A stretch of 61,183 nt of DNA from Ferranicluibacter rubi (GCF_011603255.1 NZ_JAANCM010000018.1:1-61183), one strand, 5' to 3'; counted from the first letter of the stretch, positions 35,703-45,159 are shown. A program made the numbers and translations. The notes: generated from the letters alone by a model not told the origin.

Positions 35703-37490
35703 ATGACGCTTTCAGGGGCCAAGACGGGAAGAGCCGGAATCTTTTCCGGATGGGGTGGGGATATGACAGGCAGCAAGACACCGTTCACGACGATCTCGGC
35801 GACGGGCAATCCGAATATCGATGGCGTGCTCTCGAACAATGCCTGGAGCGGCGGGGCCCTGACCTACGCCTTTCCTGCAACGCGGGCCGACTACGATTAT
35901 GACGATCTCTCCGGGAGCTTCTTTCCCGTCTCTCCGCAGCAGGTCGCTGCCGCCCTGTTCATCATGGAGCAATCCAGCGGCAACGCGGCCGACGATGGGT
36001 TCTCGCTCGAAGGCTTCACGCTTCTCGATCTCCGCCGCGGCAGCCCGACCGACGCCACCCTGCGTTTCGCCGGCACCGACACGGCCAACCCGACCGCTTT
36101 CGCCTTCTACCCCGGCCCGTCGTCCGTTTCGGGCGATATCTGGTTCGGCGATGGCTACGCCGGCACGGATTTCGACTACCTGAAGCCGAAGGCGGGCAAT
36201 TATGCCTGGCATACCCTCGTCCACGAACTCGGACACGCGCTCGGCCTGAAGCACGGGCACGAGGCGGAAATGAACGCCGCCCTGCCGCGAGGCATGGACA
36301 GCGTCGAGTTTACGGTGATGACCTACAAGGCCTATATCGGCGCATCCGTCGAAGACGGCTACAGCTATGGCGCCTATGACGCGCCGCAGACCTTCATGGC
36401 GCTCGATATCGCGGCCCTGCAGGCCATGTATGGCGCCGACTACAGCGTCATGTCCGGCGATACCGTCTACCGCTGGACGCCGAAGACGGGCGCGACCATC
36501 ATCGACGGCCAGACCACCATTTCACCAGGCGCCAACAAGATCTTCGCGACCCTCTGGGACGGTGGCGGCAGGGACACGTTCGACCTGACGGCGTACAAGA
36601 CCAACCTATCGATCGATCTTCGCGCCGGCGGCTTTTCCGTGTTCGACAAGGCGCAGCTCGCCGATCTCGGTGGCGGCCCGAATGGCGGTCATGCGCGCGG
36701 CAATATCTTCAACGCGCTGCTGCACGACGGCAACACCGCCTCGCTGATCGAGAACGTCAATGCCGGCTCCGGCAACGACCGCATCGTCGGCAACGAGGTC
36801 GCCAATTTTCTCGCGGGCAATGGCGGCAAGGACACGCTGTTCGGCCTCAACGGCAACGACATCCTCATGGGCGGTGCCGGGGCCGATGCGCTCGACGGCG
36901 GCAACGGCCTCGACACGGCCTCCTATCTCGACGCGACCGCCGGCATTACCGCAAGCCTGCTCAAGCCCTCGGGAAACAAGGGTTTTGCCGCGGGCGATAC
37001 GTTCAAGTCGATCGAGAACATCACAGGCTCGGCTTTTGCCGATACGCTCACCGGCGACAATGCCGCCAATCGCCTGGACGGCAGCAAGGGCAATGACAGG
37101 CTGAGCGGCGGCAACGGAAACGATACGCTGATCGGTGGGGTCGGCAGCGACATCCTGACCGGCGGCGCCGGCGCCGATACCTTCGTCTATGCCAGCTGGA
37201 CGGAGTCGCAAACCGCCACCAAACTGCGCGACACGATCACCGACTTCTCGTCCAGCAGCGGCGACCGCATCGACCTCTCCGGCATCGACGCCAACCTTCT
37301 CTTGGACGGCGTGCAGCATTTCTCGTTCATCGGCGCGAGCACCTTTACCAAGACCGGCGGAGAACTCCGCTTCGCGACCCTCAAGTCCACGACCTATGTC
37401 TACGGCGATCTCGACGGCGACGGAAAATCCGATCTCGCCCTCTACTTCGACGACCGCCTGACCCTGCAAGCCGGCGACTTCATCGTCTGA
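35703..37490 (+). CDS. Secreted RTX metalloprotease, serralysin type (M10B)
   Basis: 595-residue zinc protease. The zinc site HELGHALGLKH (about 174-184) and the Met-turn VMTY (about 205) define a metzincin of the serralysin group. From about 355 to 485 there are nonapeptide RTX repeats such as GGKDTLFGLNGNDILMGG and NGNDTLIGGVGSD, which bind calcium. There is no Sec signal; the C-terminus (YFDDRLTLQAGDFIV) suits type I secretion. No ABC/MFP secretion genes or inhibitor lie nearby, so export must use a system elsewhere. An ATG at 35763 behind GGGGTGGGG is a plausible alternative start. Confidence 0.88.
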   Translation: MTLSGAKTGRAGIFSGWGGDMTGSKTPFTTISATGNPNIDGVLSNNAWSGGALTYAFPATRADYDYDDLSGSFFPVSPQQVAAALFIMEQSSGNAADDGFSLEGFTLLDLRRGSPTDATLRFAGTDTANPTAFAFYPGPSSVSGDIWFGDGYAGTDFDYLKPKAGNYAWHTLVHELGHALGLKHGHEAEMNAALPRGMDSVEFTVMTYKAYIGASVEDGYSYGAYDAPQTFMALDIAALQAMYGADYSVMSGDTVYRWTPKTGATIIDGQTTISPGANKIFATLWDGGGRDTFDLTAYKTNLSIDLRAGGFSVFDKAQLADLGGGPNGGHARGNIFNALLHDGNTASLIENVNAGSGNDRIVGNEVANFLAGNGGKDTLFGLNGNDILMGGAGADALDGGNGLDTASYLDATAGITASLLKPSGNKGFAAGDTFKSIENITGSAFADTLTGDNAANRLDGSKGNDRLSGGNGNDTLIGGVGSDILTGGAGADTFVYASWTESQTATKLRDTITDFSSSSGDRIDLSGIDANLLLDGVQHFSFIGASTFTKTGGELRFATLKSTTYVYGDLDGDGKSDLALYFDDRLTLQAGDFIV

Positions 37491-37511
37491 CAGGCACGCC
37501 TTGCCCAGAAC

Positions 37512-37869
37512 CGCCCCTCACCCCGCTTGCGGCGCGAGGGGACGCACCAAGCGCGGCGCTTTCATATGTGGCGAAAGCCATGCCCCAAGTCCCTTCGCCC
37601 CGCGCGCGGGGAGAAGGTGGCGGCAGCCGGATGAGGGGCTGCTACAGGCCTTTGCGGGTGCGGCTCTAAAGAAAAACCCTCTCTGGCCTGCCGGCCATCT
37701 CCCCCACAAGGGGGGAGAAGACATGCGGCGGCCGCTCGTGCTTTCGTGGGCATCGAGCGTCTGGCAAGGCTTCTGCAGGTACGATCTTGGACGTGGAACG
37801 AGCGGCCCGCCCCGAGTCTTCTCGCCCCTTGTGGGGGAGATGGCCGGCAGGCCAGAGAGGGTCTTTCTT
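37512..37869. repeat. Composite palindrome cluster 1
   Basis: Mosaic of two repeat modules. Module B (cccgcgcgcggggagaagg type) is at 37512-37544 and 37586-37640. Module A (ctctctggcctgccggccat then ctcccccacaagggg) is at 37669-37724 and, inverted, at 37813-37869, leaving an unrelated 88-bp spacer. The gap 37491-37900 has no gene. The A pair could form a giant hairpin between the protease and the convergent fpr. Confidence 0.85.
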
Positions 37870-37900
37870 GTCCAACCCCCTCATCCTCACCCCAAAAACA

Positions 37901-38713
37901 TCACCCCACGAACGCCCGCTCGATCACGAACTCGCCCGGCTTGTTGTTCGAACCCTCGTTCAGTCCAGCCTCTTCCAACAGCAGCTTCGTGTCCTTCAGC
38001 ATCTCGGTCGAGCCGCAGATCATGCCGCGGTCGATCTCAGGGTCGAAGGCGGGGACGCCGAGGTCGGTGAAGAGCTTGCCGTTGCGGATAAGGTCGGTGA
38101 TGCGGCCGCGGAAGGGATAGTCCTCGCGGGTTGCGGTGGCGTAGTGGCGCAGTTTGTCCCCCACCACTTCGGCCAGGAACTCGTGGTTGCGGATTTCCTC
38201 GATCAGGTCGAAGCCGTATTTCAGCTCGGCCACGTCGCGGGTGGTGTGGGTCAGAATGACCTCGTCGAACTTTTCGAACGTTTCCGGCTCGCGGATCAGG
38301 CTGGCAAAGGGCGCGATGCCGGTGCCGGTCGAGAACATATAGAGCCGCTTGCCGGGCGTCAGCGCGTCCAGCACCAGCGTGCCCGTCGGCTTCTTGCGCA
38401 TAAGCACCTGGTCGCCGGGCTGGATGGCCTGGAGATGTGAGGTCAGCGGCCCATCCGGCACCTTGATCGAGAAGAACTCCAGTTCCTCGTCCCAGGCGGG
38501 GCTGGCGATCGAATAGGCGCGATAGACCGGCTTGCCGTCGACCATCAGGCCGATCATGGCAAACTCGCCCGAGCGAAAGCGGAAGCCGGCCGGACGTGTC
38601 ATGCGGAAGCGGAACAGCCGGTCGGTATAATGCGTGACGCTGGTCACGGTCTCGGCAAATACGCCGGCCGGTACGGTCGCGGCGAAATCCTCTGTCTTGG
38701 CCGGAGCATTCAT
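37901..38713 (-). CDS. fpr: Ferredoxin/flavodoxin--NADP reductase
   Basis: 270-residue FAD enzyme moving electrons between NADPH and ferredoxin or flavodoxin. FAD binding: VYRAYSIASPAWDEELEFF; NADP binding: MFSTGTGIAPFASLIREP; the C-terminus GEFVIERAFVG is diagnostic for the bacterial subclass. It lies downstream of the sulfite reductase operon (204-bp gap) and can supply its electrons, which fits this recurrent neighbourhood. It ends directly at repeat cluster 1. Confidence 0.95.
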   Translation of the reverse strand: MNAPAKTEDFAATVPAGVFAETVTSVTHYTDRLFRFRMTRPAGFRFRSGEFAMIGLMVDGKPVYRAYSIASPAWDEELEFFSIKVPDGPLTSHLQAIQPGDQVLMRKKPTGTLVLDALTPGKRLYMFSTGTGIAPFASLIREPETFEKFDEVILTHTTRDVAELKYGFDLIEEIRNHEFLAEVVGDKLRHYATATREDYPFRGRITDLIRNGKLFTDLGVPAFDPEIDRGMICGSTEMLKDTKLLLEEAGLNEGSNNKPGEFVIERAFVG

Positions 38714-38917
38714 CTGTGCGTCTCATCCTCGTGGGTGCGTCGAGCCGAAGCTCGGATACGGAGCGAGCGAAAGGCTGACTGCGCCTCTCAGGTTTTCATG
38801 CGCGGAATATTCCAAACCGGCGCCCAAGGAAAGCAATTCCATTTCAAAATCACGCGGCAGCGGAGATTGCCGCAGCGCATGAGCGTCCATCACCGCGCGA
38901 CAGAAGAGCAGGCCGGA

Positions 38918-39430
38918 TCAGGAAACCCGCCGCCAGCTATAGGAGCCGGCCTCACCAGACGGCCGCGCCGTCGGCTGGTAATGCTCGTCGATGCCGGGCA
39001 GGCGCCCTTCGCCCAGCCGCTTCAGCGCCGTTGCATTGGTCACGGCAAAACTGTCGATGCCACAGCGCAGCATCAGCGGCACCTGGTCGATCAACACGTC
39101 GCCGATGGCGCGGATCTCGCCGTCGAACTTCAGCCGCGACCGCAAGAGCGAAGCGTGCGAAAACGCCCGCCCGTCGTTGAAGGCGGGAAAAGCGACGGCG
39201 ACGAGCGCGATATGGTCGAGATAGGGCTGCAGCCGCGACACGTCGTCGGCCGGGTTCACCAGCACGCCGAGCCCGGTCTCCCCGGCTTCCGCTTTCTCGA
39301 TGAAGGTCGTCAGCCCGTGGATCGCGCGCTCGTTGGAGCCGGCCTGCGTCTCCCCAGTCTCAATGACCTCTGCCTCGAGAACCCATGCGTCGTCGGTCAC
39401 GAACCCGGTCGTCTTCCAGATCTGCGTCAT
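38918..39430 (-). CDS. DUF934 protein, sulfite/nitrite reductase accessory (CysH-linked type)
   Basis: 170-residue DUF934 protein, a constant companion of siroheme sulfite reductase genes in proteobacteria. It reads MTQIWKTTGFVTDDAWVLEA and holds VLVNPADDVSRLQPYL, FPAFNDGRAFSHASLLRSRL and RAIGDVLIDQVPLMLRCGID. The ATG at 39430 follows the cysI stop after one base (TGAGATG), so it is translationally coupled. The function is thought to be assistance in sulfite reduction; biochemistry is lacking. Confidence 0.88.
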   Translation of the reverse strand: MTQIWKTTGFVTDDAWVLEAEVIETGETQAGSNERAIHGLTTFIEKAEAGETGLGVLVNPADDVSRLQPYLDHIALVAVAFPAFNDGRAFSHASLLRSRLKFDGEIRAIGDVLIDQVPLMLRCGIDSFAVTNATALKRLGEGRLPGIDEHYQPTARPSGEAGSYSWRRVS

Positions 39431-39431
39431 C

Positions 39432-41105
39432 TCAGGCGGCTTCCTGTTCCTTGGCGCCGTACAGCGCATCCTTGAAGGGCTGCGGGCCCACGCGGCGGTA
39501 GGCGGCGAGGAAGGTCTCCTCCTTCGACAGCCGCAGGCCGAGATAGGTATCGACGATCGTCTCCACCGCATCCGTCACCTTCTCCGGCTCGAACCCGCGA
39601 CCGATAATCTCGCCGATCGAGGTCGTCTCGTCGCCGGAGCCGCCGAGCGTGATCTGGTAGAGCTCGGCCCCCTTCTTCTCCACGCCCAGCAGGCCGATAT
39701 GGCCGACATGGTGGTGGCCGCAGGCATTGATGCAGCCGGAGATCTTGATCTTCAGCTCGCCGATATTGGCCTGCCGCTCGGGATCGCCGAATCGCGTCGA
39801 AATCTCCTGCGCCACCGGAATGGAGCGGGCATTGGCCAGCGCGCAATAGTCGAGCCCGGGACAGGCAATGATATCGGTGATCAGCCCGGCATTAGCCGTC
39901 GCCAGCCCCGTCGCCACCAGCCCGCGATAGACGGCCTCGAGATCGGCCAGCGCCACATGCGGCAGGATGATGTTCTGCTCGTGGCTGATGCGGATCTCGT
40001 CGAAGGCGTAGTCCTCGGCGATATCGGCCACGGCCTCCATCTGCACGTCGGTCGCGTCGCCCGGAATGCCGCCGATCGGCTTCAGCGAGATCGTCACCAT
40101 GCCGTAATCGGGGTTCTTGTGCGGCGCCACGTTCTGGTGCACCCAGCGGGCGAAGTCCGGATCGGCCTTCTTCCAGCTCGCAAGGTTCGCCCAGCCCTCG
40201 GGACGCTCACCCAGCGCCGGCGGCGCGAAGTAAGCGGAGATCGCCGCGATATCGGCGTCGGGCAGCTTCAACTCTGTGTTCTTCAGCTGCAGGAATTCCT
40301 GCTCCACCTGCCCTGCCAGCACCTCGGCGCCGGTCTCGTGCACAAGGATCTTGATGCGCGCCTTGTACTTGTTGTCGCGCCGGCCGTGCAGATTGTACAC
40401 GCGCATGATCGCGGTGGTGTAGGACAGCAGGTCCTCTTCCGGCAGGAAGTCGCGGATCTTCTTGGCGATCATGGGGGTGCGCCCCTGCCCACCGCCGACA
40501 TAGACGGCAAAGCCGATGCGGCCCTGATCATCTTTCTTCAGGTGCAGCCCGATATCGTGCACCTGGATCGCGGCGCGGTCGCGCTCGGCCCCGGTCACGG
40601 CGATCTTGAACTTGCGCGGCAGGAACGAGAATTCCGGATGCACCGACGACCACTGCCGCAGGATTTCGGCGTAAGGCCGGGGGTCGGCGACCTCGTCGGC
40701 AGCGGCACCCGCAAAATGGTCGGCCGTCACGTTGCGAATGCAATTGCCCGAGGTCTGGATCGCGTGCATCTCGACGCTGGCGAGATCGGCCAGAATGTTC
40801 GGCGTGTCGGACAGCGCCGGCCAGTTGTACTGGATGTTCTGCCGCGTGGTGAAATGCCCGTAACCGCGATCGTATTTCCGCGCGATATGCGCCAGCATCC
40901 GCATCTGCCGGCCGTTCAGCGTACCATAGGGAATGGCGACGCGCAGCATGTAGGCGTGCAGCTGCAGGTACACGCCGTTCATCAGCCGCAGCGGCTTGAA
41001 CGCGTCTTCCGCAAGCTCGCCGGACAGGCGACGCCCCACCTGGTCGCGAAACTGCTCGACGCGGGCAGATACGAAAGCATGATCGAATTCGTCGTAGCGA
41101 TACAT
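39432..41105 (-). CDS. cysI: Assimilatory sulfite reductase hemoprotein (nitrite/sulfite reductase family)
   Basis: 557-residue siroheme and [4Fe-4S] enzyme reducing sulfite to sulfide. Cofactor cysteines appear as CPGLDYC (C-x5-C) and GCINACGHHH (C-x3-C) near 415 and 465. The substrate-arginine region GHFTTRQNIQYNWP and TSGNCIRNVTADHFAG are present. Context (cysG upstream, DUF934 downstream, fpr nearby) supports sulfite rather than nitrite as substrate. A 16-nt direct repeat lies 18 bp before the start. Confidence 0.93.
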   Translation of the reverse strand: MYRYDEFDHAFVSARVEQFRDQVGRRLSGELAEDAFKPLRLMNGVYLQLHAYMLRVAIPYGTLNGRQMRMLAHIARKYDRGYGHFTTRQNIQYNWPALSDTPNILADLASVEMHAIQTSGNCIRNVTADHFAGAAADEVADPRPYAEILRQWSSVHPEFSFLPRKFKIAVTGAERDRAAIQVHDIGLHLKKDDQGRIGFAVYVGGGQGRTPMIAKKIRDFLPEEDLLSYTTAIMRVYNLHGRRDNKYKARIKILVHETGAEVLAGQVEQEFLQLKNTELKLPDADIAAISAYFAPPALGERPEGWANLASWKKADPDFARWVHQNVAPHKNPDYGMVTISLKPIGGIPGDATDVQMEAVADIAEDYAFDEIRISHEQNIILPHVALADLEAVYRGLVATGLATANAGLITDIIACPGLDYCALANARSIPVAQEISTRFGDPERQANIGELKIKISGCINACGHHHVGHIGLLGVEKKGAELYQITLGGSGDETTSIGEIIGRGFEPEKVTDAVETIVDTYLGLRLSKEETFLAAYRRVGPQPFKDALYGAKEQEAA

Positions 41106-41123
41106 CGTTTGTCTTTTCCTTAA

Positions 41124-41159
41124 AGCCCAACGTCCGGGAAGCCCAACGTCCGGGAAGCC
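41124..41159. repeat. 16-nt tandem direct repeat upstream of cysI
   Basis: agcccaacgtccggga is present twice head-to-tail (41124-41139, 41140-41155), with a further agcc. It lies just upstream of the cysI ribosome site (AAGGA on the minus strand). It may be a replication slip or a duplicated regulator site. Confidence 0.6.
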
Positions 41160-41287
41160 AGGCGTCTCGTGCAGAAGACCTTGAGAAGCATCTGCACATC
41201 CGGTGCGCCGCGCGTGTTTTCCCTTAAACCAGACCCGGCCTCGGGAAAAGCAATGCGACGGAAGATTCTATCCGCGATGCGCCGGCG

Positions 41288-41599
41288 TTACACCGCCGCC
41301 ACATGGTGCAGGCCCTTGTAGCCCGGCGCATACTCCATCGTCGGTCCCTCCGCACGGATCCGCTCGCGCAGCCGCAAGGGCCTGAGCACGCCGTCCACTT
41401 CCACCACCTCGATCACGTTGACATCAACGACCTTGTTGTCGGCAAAGGCCGTCTTGCCCGCCGCTTCCAGCGCGCTCACAGCCTCGGCATGACGCGCGAT
41501 GAAGGCATCCTGCAGGCTCTCGCCCCAGTTGCCGGCCGCATCCAGCCAGACGGAAATGCCGTCGGACAGTCGGTTGGCCGTCAGGACCTTGTCACTCAT
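41288..41599 (-). CDS. DUF2849 family protein
   Basis: 103-residue conserved alphaproteobacterial protein found between cysG and cysI; function unknown. It reads MSDKVLTANRLSDGISVWLD, then AEAVSALEAAGKTAFADNKV, and LRPLRLRERIRAEGPT. Of two adjacent ATGs the one at 41599 is favoured since AAGGAG is 7 bases upstream; the other (41605) would be one base from it. It overlaps or abuts the cysG end. Confidence 0.88.
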   Translation of the reverse strand: MSDKVLTANRLSDGISVWLDAAGNWGESLQDAFIARHAEAVSALEAAGKTAFADNKVVDVNVIEVVEVDGVLRPLRLRERIRAEGPTMEYAPGYKGLHHVAAV

Positions 41600-41601
41600 C
41601 G

Positions 41602-43080
41602 TCATGCTCCTTGCACGTCATGTTGGTTTTCCGGGAGATCGGCGCGGGAAACAGCCGCCAGACCTGCCTCGTGAGAAAGACCGGCCCGCCGGGACAGCGG
41701 CTCCGACCGCTCGAAATTCGCACCTGCCACCGCATCGCCGATGATGACCATCACCGGCCCGTCGAGATCGTCGCGCGCCTCCAGCCCCGGCAGTTCGCTC
41801 AGCGTCCCGTGCAGCAGCCGCCGGTCGGCCCGGCTGGCATTCTCCACCACGGCCACCGTCGTATCCCGGTGCAGCCCGGCAGCGATCAGCCGTGCAGCGA
41901 CCGAGGCCGCCACCGTCCGCCCCATATAGACGGAGATCGTGGCACCGGAGACCGCCAAACGCGCCCAGTCGGGCAGCACGTCGCCGGTCAGGTCATGGCC
42001 GGTCGTGAAGATCAGCGACGACGCCACGCCGCGCAGCGTCAGCGGCAGTTCGAAATCGGCCGCAGCGGCAAAGGCGGAGGTGATGCCCGGCACGATCTCG
42101 TAGCCGATGCCCGCGTCCCGCAGCGCCGCCATTTCCTCGCCCGCTCGGCCATAAACCAGCGGGTCGCCGGACTTCAGCCGCACGACGCGCTTGCCCTCGC
42201 GGCCGAGACGCACCAGCAGCTGGTTGATCTCGCCTTGAGACTTCGAATGGCAACCCTTGCGTTTGCCGACGGACAGCCGCTCGGCATCGCGCCGGCCCAT
42301 ATCGACGATCGCCTGCGGCACCAACGCGTCGTAGACGAGCACGTCCGCTTCCATCATCACCCGCTGGGCGCGCAGCGTCAGCAGGTCCACGGCACCCGGC
42401 CCGGCGCCGACGAGATAGACGCGGCCTTCGACCACGCTGCCCGCCTTCAAGAGGCGCGTCGCCTCGCGGCGCGCGGCGGAAACATCGTTGGCAGCCACAT
42501 GCGCGGCCACGCCGCCGGTAAAGAACCGCTTCCAGAACTGCCGGCGCGGCGCACCGCGCGGCAAAAGCTTTTCGGCCGCGATGCGGTAGGATTGCGCAAG
42601 GCCGGCAAGACTGCCGAGCGAAGGCTGCAGCAATTGATCGATCTGCGCGCGGATCATCTGCGCGAGGACAGGTCCCGCCCCCTCCGTGCCGATCGCCACG
42701 GCCACCGGCGCGCGGTTCACCAGAGCGGGCGTCAGGAAATCGCAATAGTCCGGCTGGTCCACGGCATTGGCCGGGATCCGCGCCGCACGCGCTGCCGCCA
42801 CGATCTGCCGGTCCTGCGCAGCATCGCCGGTTGCGGCAAACACCAGAACGGCCCCTTCGACCTGCCCTGCATCGAAGACGACGGCAATGCGCTCGATGCC
42901 CTTCTCGGCCAGGAACAGCGCATAATCCGGCTCCGCATTATCGGCATAGGCGACAATGCGCGCCTGCGTGTTCAGAAGCAGGCGAACCTTGGCATAGGCC
43001 TCGTCGCCATTGCCGAACACCGCCACGCATTTCTGCGCAACGCGAAAAAAAGCCGGGAATACGGTCAGTTGCTCGCTCAT
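41602..43080 (-). CDS. cysG: Siroheme synthase CysG (bifunctional)
   Basis: 492-residue fusion making siroheme from uroporphyrinogen III for the sulfite reductase. The N-terminal precorrin-2 dehydrogenase/ferrochelatase domain (1-210) begins LTVFPAFFRVAQKCVAVFGN; the C-terminal uroporphyrinogen methyltransferase (215-460) has VYLVGAGPGAVDLLTLRA, VRLKSGDPLVYGRAGEE and VPGITSAFAAAADFELPLT. The start at 43080 was set by homology; the AAGGA is rather far (17 bases). It heads the cysG-DUF2849-cysI-DUF934 operon. Confidence 0.95.
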   Translation of the reverse strand: MSEQLTVFPAFFRVAQKCVAVFGNGDEAYAKVRLLLNTQARIVAYADNAEPDYALFLAEKGIERIAVVFDAGQVEGAVLVFAATGDAAQDRQIVAAARAARIPANAVDQPDYCDFLTPALVNRAPVAVAIGTEGAGPVLAQMIRAQIDQLLQPSLGSLAGLAQSYRIAAEKLLPRGAPRRQFWKRFFTGGVAAHVAANDVSAARREATRLLKAGSVVEGRVYLVGAGPGAVDLLTLRAQRVMMEADVLVYDALVPQAIVDMGRRDAERLSVGKRKGCHSKSQGEINQLLVRLGREGKRVVRLKSGDPLVYGRAGEEMAALRDAGIGYEIVPGITSAFAAAADFELPLTLRGVASSLIFTTGHDLTGDVLPDWARLAVSGATISVYMGRTVAASVAARLIAAGLHRDTTVAVVENASRADRRLLHGTLSELPGLEARDDLDGPVMVIIGDAVAGANFERSEPLSRRAGLSHEAGLAAVSRADLPENQHDVQGA

Positions 43081-43297
43081 GACGATGGGGAATCTGTCCT
43101 TTGTGGGTTGGTTAGATATCGCCCATCCTACGCGCAAAATGAAGAAACAGAAATCCGCCAGCCCCTGACGCGGCGTATTCTTTTCCTCAGGCGGGGAAGT
43201 ATCGGAGCAAATGTGTCCCGCCGCCGCCCTGCGGTGCATTGCACCTGCCCGGCCTTCATCGTTACAGTGGCGCACCGACCACAGGGAACCGTACCCG

Positions 43298-43885
43298 ATG
43301 TCTACCGATCCGCTTGCCGCCCGCCTCCTCTCCGTCATCGAAAGCGACATCTTGCCGCTGACGCAAAAAGGCGTGGCCGCCGGCAACAAGATCTTCGGCG
43401 CCGCCATCCTGCGCAAGTCCGATCTGTCCCTCGTCGTCGCCGAGACCAACAACGAGACGGAAAATCCGCTCTGGCACGGTGAAGTCCACACGCTGAAGCG
43501 ATTCTATGAACGTCAACCGGGCCACGACACCAAGGACCTGATCTTCCTGTCCACCCACGAGCCCTGCTCCATGTGCCTCTCGGCCATCACCTGGGCGGGC
43601 TTCGATAATTTCTATTATTTCTTCAGCCACGAAGACAGCCGCGACAGCTTCGCCATCCCCCACGACCTCGTCATTCTCAAGGAAGTCTTCCGGCTGGAGC
43701 CCGGCGGCTATGCCCGCCAGAACGCCTTCTGGCGCTCCGCCGCCATCGCCGACCTTATCGTCACCAGCGACGAGCCCGACCGCGCCGGCCTGAAAGCCCA
43801 GGACGCCCGCATCCGCCGCCGCTATATGGAATTGTCCGACGCCTACCAGTCCGGCAAGTCTGGAAACGCTATTCCCCTTGCCTGA
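43298..43885 (+). CDS. Nucleoside/nucleobase deaminase family protein
   Basis: 195-residue protein of the cytidine/deoxycytidylate deaminase superfamily. The zinc site is HGEVHT (His60, Glu62) and EPCSMCLSAITWAG (Cys90, Cys93). The long C-terminal part with FFSHEDSRDSFAIPHDLVILKEVF sets it apart from guanine and tRNA-adenosine deaminases, so the substrate is open. The start has AGGGAA at 9 bases. It is followed closely by mazG, another nucleotide-metabolism gene. Confidence 0.85.
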   Translation: MSTDPLAARLLSVIESDILPLTQKGVAAGNKIFGAAILRKSDLSLVVAETNNETENPLWHGEVHTLKRFYERQPGHDTKDLIFLSTHEPCSMCLSAITWAGFDNFYYFFSHEDSRDSFAIPHDLVILKEVFRLEPGGYARQNAFWRSAAIADLIVTSDEPDRAGLKAQDARIRRRYMELSDAYQSGKSGNAIPLA

Positions 43886-43916
43886 AAACCCTTCCCCCGA
43901 TGCGGAAATCCGCCCG

Positions 43917-44768
43917 ATGACCGACGCGATGCAGCCCTCACGCGACATCCATCAGCTCCTCGACATCATGTCCGCCCTGCGCGCGCCCGAAACCGGCTGC
44001 CCCTGGGACATCGTCCAGACCTTCGAGACCATCAAGCCCTACACGATCGAGGAGGCCTACGAGGTCGCCGACGCGATCGAGCGCGACGACATGGACGACC
44101 TCTGCGAGGAACTGGGCGACCTCCTCCTGCAAGTGGTTTTCCACGCGCGGATCGCCGAGGAAGCCGGCGCCTTCGACTTCGGCAACGTGGTCGAGGCCGT
44201 CACCACCAAGATGATCCGCCGCCACCCCCACGTCTTTGCCCGCTCGGATGCCGATACGCCCGACGCCGTCAAGCTCCAGTGGGATGCGATCAAGCAAGCC
44301 GAAAAAGCCGAACGCCGCGCCCGCCGCCTCCGCCGGGCGATGACCGACGACGCGTCCGGCTTCCTCGACGGCGTCCAGCGCCACCAGCCGGCCCTGAGCG
44401 AAGCCCTGAAGCTCCAGCAACGCGCTGCCAAAGTCGGCTTCGACTGGTCGGAACCCGAGCCCATCCTCGACAAGATCGAGGAGGAAATCGCAGAACTGCG
44501 CGAGGCGCTCCGCAGCGGCGACACGGCCAAAGTCACCGACGAACTCGGCGACCTCGTCTTCGCCGTGGTCAACATCGGCCGCCACACCGGCACCGACCCC
44601 GAAATGGCGCTCCGCGGCACCAACACCAAATTCCGCCGCCGCTTCCGCCACATCGAGACGGAACTTCAAGCATCAGGCGAAAGCCTGGAAGCCGCCACGC
44701 TGGACCGCATGGAAGCCCTCTGGCAAGACGCCAAAGCCATCGAGCGCGCGCTGGACGGGACGCGGTAA
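43917..44768 (+). CDS. mazG: Nucleoside triphosphate pyrophosphohydrolase MazG
   Basis: House-cleaning NTPase hydrolysing noncanonical (d)NTPs to monophosphates. About 283 residues with two MazG repeats: CPWDIVQTFETIKPYTIEEA plus EELGDLLLQVVFHARIAEE, and the second EEIAELREALRSGDTAKVTD plus ELGDLVFAVVNIGRH; the EExxE...ExxD magnesium motifs are intact. The ATG at 43917 is chosen; an earlier TTG at 43878 overlaps the deaminase gene. The gene ends at repeat cluster 2. Confidence 0.93.
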   Translation: MTDAMQPSRDIHQLLDIMSALRAPETGCPWDIVQTFETIKPYTIEEAYEVADAIERDDMDDLCEELGDLLLQVVFHARIAEEAGAFDFGNVVEAVTTKMIRRHPHVFARSDADTPDAVKLQWDAIKQAEKAERRARRLRRAMTDDASGFLDGVQRHQPALSEALKLQQRAAKVGFDWSEPEPILDKIEEEIAELREALRSGDTAKVTDELGDLVFAVVNIGRHTGTDPEMALRGTNTKFRRRFRHIETELQASGESLEAATLDRMEALWQDAKAIERALDGTR

Positions 44769-44773
44769 GTCAA

Positions 44774-45101
44774 GGAAAACCCTCTCTGGCCTGCCGGCCA
44801 TCTCCCCCACAAGGGGGGAGAAGACCCGGGGCTGGCCGCTCGCCCAGATTACCAGGCGTCGGAGGAAGCGAGCGAGCCCCACGAGTCTTCTCCCGCCTTG
44901 TGGGGGAGATGGCCGGCAGGCCAGAGAGGGTCTTTCTTCAAAACCGCACCCGAAAACAGCCCCTTATCCGGCTGCCGCCACCTTCTCCCCGCACGCGGGG
45001 CGAAGGAACCCGAGGCACCGCTTCCACCTCACATCAAAACACTGAGCAGGCCACGTCCCCTCTCCCCGCATGCGGGGAGAGGGCTAGGGTGAGGGGCAGC
45101 C
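44774..45101. repeat. Composite palindrome cluster 2
   Basis: Same modules as cluster 1: A at 44774-44826 and inverted at 44884-44937, then B at 44958-45013 and 45053-45101 (ccctctccccgcatgcgggg with agagggctagggtgagggg). The order A, inverted A, B, B is identical to cluster 3 at 53025. The gap 44769-45159 has no gene. Confidence 0.85.
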
Positions 45102-45159
45102 ACGAGAGAGACGTTCAGCCACAGTCCGACGAAAGCATCACCCCTGTGAAACCAACCCT

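Noticed and set aside
44774-45101. CRISPR or insertion sequence at the palindrome clusters
   Set aside because: Repeats are palindromic modules in varied orientation with no regular spacers, transposase or target duplication.
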